From the NCBI RefSeq assembly GCF_900182725.1, contig NZ_FXTO01000031.1:1-39766 (forward strand): 39,766 bases of DNA, read 5' to 3'. Below the pieces are notes generated by a model. That model was not told where the DNA came from. It made no database searches and worked only from the letters and a program-made list of their open reading frames with translations. How positions within the stretch are numbered: the stretch's first letter is position 1; every line of letters starts with the position of its first letter. Position numbers and translations under genes: made by a program. Below, piece after piece: positions 5,022 to 11,855 of the stretch. Source of the stretch: Thalassovita litoralis (GTDB taxonomy: Bacteria > Pseudomonadota > Alphaproteobacteria > Rhodobacterales > Rhodobacteraceae).

Positions 5022-6112
5022 CGGAAGCGGATATGCGTGTGAGGTTGCCAGGCCTTCTAAAGGAACGCCACAGAAACGGCACTATACGATGGCGCGTGCG
5101 TGTAGATGGCGATAAGCGCAAGCGCATAGCCATTCCAGTGGGCACAGATCATCCTGACTTTTTGAATCATTACTATGCCGGACGTGCGGGGCGGGAGTGG
5201 CAGCTAGGCACGGAAACCGAAGTTGAAAGGTCTCTCGATTGGCTCATCCGACGGTATCTGGATTACTTATCCAAGATGGTGGAGGCAGGCCAAATGTCGG
5301 ACGCCACGCTCCGCCAAAGGCGCAGTGTTCTCGCCAGGCTGTGCGATCACCTAGATGAAGATGGTACCCGATATGGTGATTGCGACATGGATGCGCCGCC
5401 TGCGGCATTCATCACCATCAGGGACGCATGGGCTGATCGTCCGGGGGCGGCTGACAACCTGATCAAGACCATCAGGGCGGTATATGAATGGTCAATTGAG
5501 CGCGGCGAAATCGCTCATAATCCAGCCGCAGGGATTGCTGCGATTAATAAGCGCCCGAAGGGTGGTGCTACCCCCTGGACGCCCGACGATCTGCTAAGGT
5601 TCAGGGAGGTACACCCCAAAGGCAGCACCCCATACCTGTGGCTAACCCTGCAGGCATTCACAGCTTGCCGAATTGGTGATGCAATTTGGTTGGGCCGCAG
5701 CAACGAAAAACTCCACAACGGGCGCATATACCTTGAGTGGCAACCCCGTAAGAAAGGGTCTGCTCCCGTGAGCATACCAATGCTGGAACCGCTATATGAG
5801 GCAACTAGATCGGCGACTGTAGTAGGGCCAGCATACATTCTCACGCAGCGCGGAACCCCATACAAAACAGCGGAGAGCCTTCGCAATCAGGTACGAAAGT
5901 GGTGTGACGCCGCCGACCTGAAAGACAAGAGCTCTCATGGGATCCGCAAAGCTATGGCTGGCCTCATGGCTGAGGCTGGATGCAGCCAGCACCAGATCAT
6001 GGCCGTCATGGCGCACACCCAGGCGAAGACGTCAGAAATTTACACAAAAGGCGCTGAGAGGCGTTTGCTGGCGGCTGATGGTATCGCAGCGCTCACCAAG
6101 CTGAAGTGGTGA
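5018..6112 (+). CDS. int: Tyrosine-family integrase
   Basis: Site-specific recombinase that inserts and excises the element. In the 364-residue form the N-terminal part binds arm sites, about residues 70-165 form the core-binding domain and the catalytic domain follows. The catalytic set is visible: R218 (TACRIGDA), Lys in the RKKG turn near 245, H307 and R310 (SHGIRK), H333 (MAHTQAKTSEIYT) and the nucleophile Y342. I chose the ATG at 5018 because it forms an ATGA overlap with the gene before, as throughout this operon; ATGs at 5009 and 5033 (the latter after GGAAG) are alternatives. It is the last gene before attR and would be expressed with the early operon. Confidence 0.93.
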   Translation: MTEADMRVRLPGLLKERHRNGTIRWRVRVDGDKRKRIAIPVGTDHPDFLNHYYAGRAGREWQLGTETEVERSLDWLIRRYLDYLSKMVEAGQMSDATLRQRRSVLARLCDHLDEDGTRYGDCDMDAPPAAFITIRDAWADRPGAADNLIKTIRAVYEWSIERGEIAHNPAAGIAAINKRPKGGATPWTPDDLLRFREVHPKGSTPYLWLTLQAFTACRIGDAIWLGRSNEKLHNGRIYLEWQPRKKGSAPVSIPMLEPLYEATRSATVVGPAYILTQRGTPYKTAESLRNQVRKWCDAADLKDKSSHGIRKAMAGLMAEAGCSQHQIMAVMAHTQAKTSEIYTKGAERRLLAADGIAALTKLKW

Positions 6113-6138
6113 GCTAAAAATGCAGCCACCTGTGAACG

Positions 6139-6175
6139 AAAGGTGTCCCGCAGCCACAAAATGCGGGACACCTTT
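6139..6175 (+). terminator. Hairpin downstream of the integrase
   Basis: A perfect 14-base stem (AAAGGTGTCCCGCA at 6139-6152, TGCGGGACACCTTT at 6162-6175) encloses a nine-base loop. The T-rich end is only CTTT, so termination may be weak or may act in both directions. It would end the early operon before the attachment site. Confidence 0.65.
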
Positions 6176-6205
6176 GCTAATAAAATAAGGCAATTTTGCC
6201 TTGAA

Positions 6206-6228
6206 TTTGATTCCAGGGTCGCCCACCA
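6206..6228 (+). other. Candidate attR: tRNA 3'-end fragment
   Basis: The 23 bases have exact tRNA 3'-end spacing: a seven-base T-loop (TTTGATT), five-base stem strand (CCAGG), seven-base acceptor strand (GTCGCCC), discriminator A and CCA. The five bases before it (TTGAA) do not pair with CCAGG, and no D-arm or anticodon arm precedes, so this is a fragment, as left by integration into a tRNA 3' end. The inverted repeat AAGGCAA/TTGCCTT (6187-6202) beside it could be an integrase site. The tRNA identity is not determined. Confidence 0.65.
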
Positions 6229-6281
6229 CTTTCCCCCTCATAATTCCACCTGAACCATGCGGAAAACAGTGGTGTGACGCC

Positions 6282-6800
6282 TCACGGTATCAATACCTGA
6301 TTGCGTTGGTAGCTGACGAAATCCACGCTGGTGTCATCCAGAAAAACCTCGACATCCACGGTTTGCACGGATTTGGGCGGCAATCCCATGATCGGCATCG
6401 CCTCGTCATCCAGAAAAACATTGGGCTGGGCCATGTCCATATGGCAGGGCGGCATCGGGTAAACCTGCATCGGGCCGCCATTCACCGAATAGCGGATCGC
6501 GGACAAGCCGCAGCGCCACGACAACAGTTGCGTGAAATAAATGATGTCCTGCCCGTCATATTCCCGCACGGCGATCCACTGACCTTTGGTCGCGGTCAGA
6601 ATCGGTTTGATTTCGGCAGCGGTGGTGAATTTTCCGGTTGGGGTTTGATCTTCGGCTGCGGGCCGAGGATCGGGCGCGGTTTGAACCGGGGCCGCAGGCG
6701 TGGCGGCTGCGGCCTGAACCGGGGCTTGTCCCCCAGACGATCCCAGCCCGCCCACGCTGCCCGCCGCAGCGGCGATTCCGAACAAGAGCCATTCCAACAT
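6282..6800 (-). CDS. Conserved Rhodobacterales hypothetical exported protein
   Basis: The 172-residue protein has a short hydrophobic N-terminus (LLFGIAAAAGSVGGL) that may be a signal or anchor, a Pro/Ala-rich linker (about 25-55), then a conserved domain with GQWIAVREYDGQDIIYFTQL, LSWRCGLSAIRYSVNG and PPCHMD. This domain recurs in Rhodobacterales proteins of unknown function. The two Cys (in WRCG and PPCH) could form a disulfide if exported. It is the first host gene after the element, transcribed toward attR. Confidence 0.7.
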   Translation of the reverse strand: MLEWLLFGIAAAAGSVGGLGSSGGQAPVQAAAATPAAPVQTAPDPRPAAEDQTPTGKFTTAAEIKPILTATKGQWIAVREYDGQDIIYFTQLLSWRCGLSAIRYSVNGGPMQVYPMPPCHMDMAQPNVFLDDEAMPIMGLPPKSVQTVDVEVFLDDTSVDFVSYQRNQVLIP

Positions 6801-6876
6801 CGGCCAATTCCTTTGCTTTCAAATCACCTGTCGATAGCCCATACTGCCCTAAAAACGTGGGCGGGCTGATACGAGT

Positions 6877-7881
6877 ATGACAACAGAGCAAGTAAAAAGC
6901 CAATCTTTCAACATCGTGATCGTCGGACAGGCAAATCGCCTGCAATACGAGGCGATATTATTCGCCGCCTCCTTGCGTCACACAAACCCCGATTTTCAGG
7001 GACGCCTGATTGTGGCCACCCCCAAGGACAGCCCGCTTTGGACCAATTCGCCGACACTGCGCAATAAGGCCGTCATTCGCACGCTAGAGGAGCTGGGGGC
7101 CGAAATTTTACCTTTTGACACCCCAGAATTTGGCGAAGGCTACCCAAACGGCAACAAGATTCAGGCGCTTTTAGCCTTGCCCGAAGGCGAACCCTTCGTG
7201 TTTTTCGATACAGATACGCTAGTGCTGGACGATCTGTCCCGCGTGCCGTTTGATTTCGACCGCCCCGGCGCGTCGCAAAAGGTCGAAGGAACATGGCCGA
7301 AGATCGAACTTTATGGTCCCGGTTATACGCAAACCTGGAAATCGCTATATGATAAATTCGAACTGGATTTTGAAACTTCGCTGGATATGAACCAGCCGGA
7401 TGAGTTCTGGAAACGCTACCTGTATTTCAACGCGGGCTTTTTTTTCTACAAATGCCCCCGTCAGTTCGGGGAACGGTTCCTGCATTATGCCACGGAAATC
7501 CGCGATAACCCGCCCGAGGAACTGATCTGCCAGCCGCTGTGGCCGTGGCTGGACCAAATCGCCCTGCCGCTAGTGATCCACAGTTTCGGTGGTGGGCGTG
7601 ATGTACTGCCCGCCGGACTGATCGACGGCGATGTGACGTGCCACTATCGTTTGTTTCCGCTGCTTTACGCCCGCGAAAGCGACCGCGTGATTGATCTGCT
7701 GGAAACCGTGACCGCCCCGAATGAAATCAAGAAAGTCCTGAAACAATACGATCCGATCAAGTTCATGGTCTACCACGCGCGCGGCCAAAAGGTCCGTGAT
7801 CTGTTTGACCAGTCCGACCTGCCCCGCAAGGAACAGGCGATCCGCAACCGGATCAAGAAAAACGGCTTCTGGATGCGCTGA
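6877..7881 (+). CDS. Glycosyltransferase-like protein with DxD motif
   Basis: At 334 residues this looks like a GT-A type nucleotide-sugar transferase: an N-terminal Rossmann-like part (FNIVIVGQANRLQYEAILFA, with LRHTNPDF following) and the metal-binding FFDTDTLVLDDL around residue 110. The C-terminal region contains FNAGFFFYKCPRQFG and HYRLFPLLY, the kind of acceptor-side motifs seen in these enzymes. Donor and acceptor are unknown. It is conserved in Roseobacter-group genomes as a stand-alone gene, divergent here from the exported hypothetical. Confidence 0.7.
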   Translation: MTTEQVKSQSFNIVIVGQANRLQYEAILFAASLRHTNPDFQGRLIVATPKDSPLWTNSPTLRNKAVIRTLEELGAEILPFDTPEFGEGYPNGNKIQALLALPEGEPFVFFDTDTLVLDDLSRVPFDFDRPGASQKVEGTWPKIELYGPGYTQTWKSLYDKFELDFETSLDMNQPDEFWKRYLYFNAGFFFYKCPRQFGERFLHYATEIRDNPPEELICQPLWPWLDQIALPLVIHSFGGGRDVLPAGLIDGDVTCHYRLFPLLYARESDRVIDLLETVTAPNEIKKVLKQYDPIKFMVYHARGQKVRDLFDQSDLPRKEQAIRNRIKKNGFWMR

Positions 7882-7898
7882 CGGCCTGCCCTGATTTT

Positions 7899-8012
7899 GG
7901 GGGCGTTGCCCCCGGTCGCCTGCGGCACCCACCCCCAGAGTATTTGCGATCAGAAAGAAGCAACTTGATTTCTTTCTGATGTTAAGCACTCCGGGGTTTG
8001 GGGCAGCGCCCC
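7899..8012. repeat. Two facing copies of a Roseobacter intergenic repeat
   Basis: Copy one (+, 7899-7959) starts with the hairpin GGGGGCGTTGCCCCC, then CCCCCAGAGTATTT and ATCAGAAAGAA. Copy two (-, 8012-7970) reads GGGGCGCTGCCCC, then CCCCGGAGTGCTT and ATCAGAAAGAA. Their tails meet, forming an 11-base stem (7949-7959 with 7970-7980) around ten bases. A third copy is at 30034-30078. The hairpins may terminate transcription of the two convergent genes. No coding sequence is seen in this 194-base gap. Confidence 0.75.
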
Positions 8013-8075
8013 AAGACCCGAGGCGCGGGCCGAAGGTCCGTAACGAGGCATCAGGAGCGCCGCAGGCGCACCTTT

Positions 8076-8489
8076 TTACACCGCGAAGACCTGATCGAAA
8101 TCGGCGAAACCTTTGACCTCGATCGGGTTGCCGGACGGATCGCGGAAAAACATGGTCCATTGTTCACCCGGCTGCCCCTGAAACCGGACCGAGGGCGGAA
8201 TGACGAAATCGACCCCGGCGGCTTCTAATCGGTGGGCCAGTTGTTTCCAGTGTGGCAGTTCCAGCACCACGCCCAGATGCGGCATTGGCACCATATGATC
8301 GCCCACCTTGCCCGTGGCTGCCGTAGCAAAGGGTTCGCCCAGATGCAGGCTGATCTGATGCCCAAAGAAATCGAAATCCACCCAAGTGTCGGTGCTGCGC
8401 CCTTCTTTCGCGCCCAACAGGCCGGAATAAAATTCCCGCGTCTGATCCAGATCCCGAACATTATAAGCCAGATGAAAGGCGGATCGCAT
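8076..8489 (-). CDS. VOC-family protein (glyoxalase/dioxygenase fold)
   Basis: The 137-residue protein starts at the ATG at 8489 after GAGGGAAC. Its N-terminus FHLAYNVRDLDQTREFYSGLLG and C-terminal FFRDPSGNPIEVKGF are the typical beginnings and ends of the two beta-alpha-beta-beta-beta modules of the vicinal oxygen chelate fold. His (FHLAYNV), the His-rich middle (ISLHLGEP) and Glu (PIEVKGF) are likely metal ligands. The substrate cannot be told; members include glyoxalase I, ring-cleaving dioxygenases and antibiotic-binding proteins. It is divergent from the sulfhydrylase gene. Confidence 0.85.
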   Translation of the reverse strand: MRSAFHLAYNVRDLDQTREFYSGLLGAKEGRSTDTWVDFDFFGHQISLHLGEPFATAATGKVGDHMVPMPHLGVVLELPHWKQLAHRLEAAGVDFVIPPSVRFQGQPGEQWTMFFRDPSGNPIEVKGFADFDQVFAV

Positions 8490-8593
8490 ATCTTGTTCCC
8501 TCGCGTCGCTTAGCCGTTGTAGGCCACCATCGGATGCCCTATCCCTTTTGGCAATACCGCATGAAACGGATTGCATTGCAGGAGGAGACCCCC

Positions 8594-9877
8594 ATGACAG
8601 ACGCCCCCAGCTACGGCTTTGACACGCTGCAAATTCACGCTGGCGCCCGCCCCGATCCGGCAACCGGCGCCCGCCAGACACCGATTTACCAGACCACGGC
8701 CTATGTGTTCCGCGACGCCGATCACGCAGCCGCTTTGTTCAACCTGCAAGAGGTGGGTTACATCTATTCCCGCCTGACCAACCCCACCGTCGCCGTGCTG
8801 CAAGAACGCATTGCCACGCTGGAGGGCGGTGTTGGCGCAGTTTGCTGTTCGTCCGGTCACGCTGCGCAATTGATGGCGCTGTTTCCGTTGATGGCACCGG
8901 GCCGGAACGTGGTGGTGTCCACACGCTTGTATGGTGGCTCGATCACCCAGTTCAGCCAGACGATCAAGCGCTTTGGCTGGTCCGCCAAGTTTGTCGATTT
9001 CGACGACACCGCCGCCATTGCCGCCGCGATTGATGACGACACCCGCGCCGTGTTCTGTGAATCGGTGGCCAACCCCGGCGGTGTTGTGACGGACATTCCT
9101 GCCGTGGCGAAGGTGGCCAGCGATGCAGGCCTGCCGCTGATCGTGGACAACACCAGCGCCACGCCCTATCTGTGCAACCCGATTGCGCTGGGGGCCACGT
9201 TGGTCGTGCATTCGATGACCAAATACCTGACCGGCAATGGCACTGTCACCGGCGGCGTTGTGGTGGATTCGGGGAATTTCGACTGGTCGGCCAGCGATAA
9301 ATTCCCGTCGCTGTCGCAACCGGAACCCGCCTATCACGGGCTGAAATTCCACGAAACCTTTGGTCCGCTGGCGTTTACCTTCCACGGGATTGCCGTGGGG
9401 CTGCGTGATTTGGGTATGACGCTGAACCCGCAGGCTGCGCATTACACGCTGATGGGGATCGAAACCCTGTCGCTGCGGATGGAACGCCATTGCCAAAACG
9501 CGCAGACGATTGCTGAATGGCTGGAAGCCGACGACCGGATTGAAAAAGTCACCTATGCGGGCCTGCCCTCGTCCCCCTATCACGAGCGGGCCAAGGCGCT
9601 GTTCCCCAAAGGCACCGGCGGATTGTTCACCGTGGCGCTGAAGGGCGGTTATGACGCCTGTGTGGAACTGGTGGGCAAGCTGGAGCTGTTCAGCCATGTC
9701 GCCAATCTGGGCGATACGCGGTCGCTGATCATTCACCCCGCCTCGACCACCCACCGCCAGTTGACCGAAGAACAGCAAATCGCCGCCGGGGCCGGTCCGA
9801 ATATCGTGCGGATTTCCATCGGGATCGAAAATGCCGAGGATCTGATCCGCGATCTGGATCAGGCCTTGCCGCGCTGA
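8594..9877 (+). CDS. metY: O-acetylhomoserine sulfhydrylase (aminocarboxypropyltransferase)
   Basis: PLP enzyme of the Cys/Met metabolism family, 427 residues, the normal length. It makes homocysteine from O-acetylhomoserine and sulfide, or methionine from methanethiol. The signature HSMTKYLTGNGTVTGG gives the PLP lysine K210; DNTSATPYLCNP, YSRLTNPTV and the C-terminal SLIIHPASTTHRQLT are family landmarks. The start follows GGAGGAG; an upstream in-frame ATG at 8534 lacks a ribosome site. It stands alone with its own terminator. If the cell degrades DMSP, as nearby Dmd-like genes might suggest, it could capture released methanethiol (inference). Confidence 0.92.
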   Translation: MTDAPSYGFDTLQIHAGARPDPATGARQTPIYQTTAYVFRDADHAAALFNLQEVGYIYSRLTNPTVAVLQERIATLEGGVGAVCCSSGHAAQLMALFPLMAPGRNVVVSTRLYGGSITQFSQTIKRFGWSAKFVDFDDTAAIAAAIDDDTRAVFCESVANPGGVVTDIPAVAKVASDAGLPLIVDNTSATPYLCNPIALGATLVVHSMTKYLTGNGTVTGGVVVDSGNFDWSASDKFPSLSQPEPAYHGLKFHETFGPLAFTFHGIAVGLRDLGMTLNPQAAHYTLMGIETLSLRMERHCQNAQTIAEWLEADDRIEKVTYAGLPSSPYHERAKALFPKGTGGLFTVALKGGYDACVELVGKLELFSHVANLGDTRSLIIHPASTTHRQLTEEQQIAAGAGPNIVRISIGIENAEDLIRDLDQALPR

Positions 9878-9898
9878 TCCCTATACATGCCGAAAAGG

Positions 9899-9928
9899 AA
9901 ACGGCGCGGGGGCAACCCTGCGCCGTTT
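9899..9928. terminator. Bidirectional terminator between metY and the cupin gene
   Basis: Stem AAACGGCGC (9899-9907) pairs with GCGCCGTTT (9920-9928), extended inside by GGG/CCC pairs. The A and T ends make it usable from both of the convergent genes. Confidence 0.8.
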
Positions 9929-9946
9929 CTGCATTCCCCAGCCAGA

Positions 9947-10243
9947 TCAGCGTTTCATTTCAATCTCAACAAAGGACAACATCCCCGGACCGGCGTTTTT
10001 CACGTCATGTTGCACGCCTTTGGGCCGCAGGTAGCTGTCGCCAGGCTTCACCGGCTTTTCGGTGATTTCACCGTCCACTTCGTAGGCCATGATGGAATCC
10101 GTCAGGATCACAACGGCATAATCCATTTCATGTTCGTGCCAGCCCGTTGTGGCACCCGGTTCAAAATCCCAGCGGGTGACTTTGGTCCGGTCGTCTTCGG
10201 CCAGAACAGTGGCAGTAGCGGCAGCGGTGGACGGAAAAGGCAT
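9947..10243 (-). CDS. Cupin-domain protein
   Basis: A 98-residue single-domain beta-barrel. WDFEPGATTGWHEHEMDYAVVIL is cupin motif 1 with His, His and Glu metal ligands, and KPGDSYLRPKGVQHDVKNAG is motif 2 with PGD and a His. Such small cupins act as isomerases, sugar-binding or regulatory proteins; this one cannot be assigned further. AAGGAG lies upstream of the ATG. It has a terminator at its 3' end and is probably a single-gene unit, though it lies just downstream of the DUF6173 gene on the same strand. Confidence 0.85.
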   Translation of the reverse strand: MPFPSTAAATATVLAEDDRTKVTRWDFEPGATTGWHEHEMDYAVVILTDSIMAYEVDGEITEKPVKPGDSYLRPKGVQHDVKNAGPGMLSFVEIEMKR

Positions 10244-10353
10244 AGGACGCTCCTTGGTAATCGCATACCAAGGCAGCCTATCAGTAGGTCGGGAATTGTC
10301 ACCCCGGATTTGACCGGGCCACCCCGCATTCCACAGAGCGGCCCAAGTCAGGA

Positions 10354-10806
10354 TCAGCTTTTGTTCAAATCTTGCGCCAGACGGAATCCGATCCGGCTGG
10401 GCGCTTCCTGTGCCGGTTGTTTGGGCAACGCACGCAGGATCACGCCAAGTTGGCTGACATGCTGAATAAGCTGGGTTTTCGTGCCGTTTTCATCGCTGCC
10501 ATAAAAGGTCACGATGTCCGGGTCGAAATACCCCATGCCTTCGATCCGTAACACCCCGGCATCGCCCCCGGCAAAGCCCATTGCGACCTCGTGTTCATTA
10601 TCCAGTTGCTGTTCAAAGTTCTGGATATACAGGATCAGCCGCTCATAGGCCCATTCGGCGGGGCTTTTTTGCTTTACCGGCTTTGCGGTCACTTCAGCAG
10701 GCACATCCGTCACGGCCCGCGCTTGCGGGTCGGCGTGAACCTCGTGGCGGCGGGGCAGCGCATCGTCTTCGTGGGCTTCCGCCGAGGTGCTGATTTTTCC
10801 GTCCAT
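10354..10806 (-). CDS. DUF6173-family protein
   Basis: The 150-residue protein starts at the ATG at 10806, after AAGGAGT formed by the end of the MBL gene. The first 55 residues are variable and charged. The conserved part runs from SPAEWAYERLILYIQNFEQQL through EVAMGFAGGDAGVLRIEGMGYF, DPDIVTFYG and GTKTQLIQHVSQL to IGFRL near the end. This matches a Rhodobacterales family of unknown function I recognise as DUF6173. It is the last gene of the acyl-CoA dehydrogenase-MBL operon. Confidence 0.75.
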   Translation of the reverse strand: MDGKISTSAEAHEDDALPRRHEVHADPQARAVTDVPAEVTAKPVKQKSPAEWAYERLILYIQNFEQQLDNEHEVAMGFAGGDAGVLRIEGMGYFDPDIVTFYGSDENGTKTQLIQHVSQLGVILRALPKQPAQEAPSRIGFRLAQDLNKS

Positions 10807-10811
10807 CGCGC

Positions 10812-11855
10812 TTACTCCTTCATCTGCCAGACCCATGCGCCGTCGTCGCGCAGGGTGCGGGTGATTTCACCCTCATGATACAGATGATTTAGGTGCGCGA
10901 CAGCCTCGACCAAGGCTAAACCATAGGTGCCAAAGTCGATTGTGCGTTTGAATAGGGGCGGGAAACAGTCTGCCGCAGTGCGGGGTTCGGTCAGGTGTTT
11001 ACGCAGGCGACGCAACCCACCGTGGTGATTTTCGATCAACTGGTGCATCCGCGTGGGCAGTCCGGTAAAGGGCAGCTTATGCCCGCCCAGCACCAGATGA
11101 TCCTCGCGCGCAAGGGGCTGCAAGCGGGTGCAGCTTTCCAGCCAGTCGGCCAGCGGATCGGCGTCTGGCTCCGTGGCATGAACGCCAATATTGGGGCTGA
11201 TCGAGGGCAGGATTTGATCCCCGGCCAGCACCAGATTGTCGGTTTGGCTCCACATCGTCAGATGTTCGGGGGCGTGGCCATTGCCGATATGTATATCCCA
11301 GTCGCGGCCACCCGCGCGGATCACATCGCCCTGTTGCACCCGTGTATATCCAACAGGCAAAGGATGAGAGATATCGGCGAAATTAAATGGCCGGTCCTGA
11401 ATGCGTTTCTGATACACGTCCTCGGCCATTCCAGCGCGGCGCCAGAAGGTTTTCACCTGATCCGTGACCTTGTGTTCCACATCCAGAATCAGCATCCGCG
11501 CCATCAGAAACGCGGTGCGGGTGGTCCATAATTCCGCGCCCTGTGCAACGAACCAGCCCGCCATGCCAACGTGATCGGGGTGGTGGTGGGTCAGGATAAG
11601 CCGCCCCACCGGCTTGCCAAATAACGGCCCGGCCAGCACCTGTTCCCAGATCGCCAGTGTACGTTTGGAATACACACCCGCGTCGATCAGGGTCCAGCTA
11701 TCGCCATCATCCAGCGCGTACAGGTTGACGTGATCCAACGCCATCGGCAGCGGAAAGCGCAGCCAAAGCACGCCTTCGGCCACTTCGATCGCTTCGCCCG
11801 CTGCCGGGGGCGTATCCCACGGGTAGCGCAGCCCCGCCCCCCTTGCGGGGGTCAC
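10812..11855 (-). CDS. MBL-fold metallo-hydrolase
   Basis: A 347-residue metallo-beta-lactamase-fold enzyme. The metal motif THHHPDHVG (His near residues 90-95) is followed by GNGHAPEHL and LAGDQILPSISPN, supplying further ligands. A C-terminal helical region (HLNHLYHEGEITRTL) is typical of the LACTB2/glyoxalase II-like group with a winged-helix end. The start is a GTG at 11855 forming a GTGA overlap with the dehydrogenase stop; GGAG is eight bases upstream. A GTG at 11861 is too close to that site. Coupling to an acyl-CoA dehydrogenase suggests a thioester hydrolase role (inference). Confidence 0.85.
   Translation of the reverse strand: MTPARGAGLRYPWDTPPAAGEAIEVAEGVLWLRFPLPMALDHVNLYALDDGDSWTLIDAGVYSKRTLAIWEQVLAGPLFGKPVGRLILTHHHPDHVGMAGWFVAQGAELWTTRTAFLMARMLILDVEHKVTDQVKTFWRRAGMAEDVYQKRIQDRPFNFADISHPLPVGYTRVQQGDVIRAGGRDWDIHIGNGHAPEHLTMWSQTDNLVLAGDQILPSISPNIGVHATEPDADPLADWLESCTRLQPLAREDHLVLGGHKLPFTGLPTRMHQLIENHHGGLRRLRKHLTEPRTAADCFPPLFKRTIDFGTYGLALVEAVAHLNHLYHEGEITRTLRDDGAWVWQMKE

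Larger units (their letters stand above)
1..6228. mobile_element. Right part of an integrated phage-like element
   Basis: The stretch has an immunity-type layout: divergent small HTH genes with shared palindromic operators, then one long rightward operon of mostly unknown small genes ending in a tyrosine integrase. It stops at a tRNA 3'-end fragment (6206-6228) that fits attR. To the right, genes are ordinary Rhodobacterales chromosome. No capsid, tail or terminase genes are visible. Whether this is a full prophage or a satellite depends on the part left of base 1, where a complete tRNA with the same 3' end is expected. That boundary is inferred. Confidence 0.85.

Noticed and set aside
6201-6228. 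Complete tRNA or tmRNA gene
   Set aside because: Only the last 23 bases fit; the preceding bases do not pair with the T-stem strand and no anticodon or tag region is present.
5898-6281. 14-base direct repeat AGTGGTGTGACGCC at 5898-5911 and 6268-6281, spanning the integrase end and attR
   Set aside because: One copy lies inside the integrase catalytic domain and the other in host DNA beyond the tRNA fragment; it does not fit an attachment core and may be chance.
8490-8593. Possible SAM riboswitch upstream of the sulfhydrylase gene
   Set aside because: I looked for SAM-II and SAM/SAH-type conserved segments and pseudoknot arms and found no convincing match.
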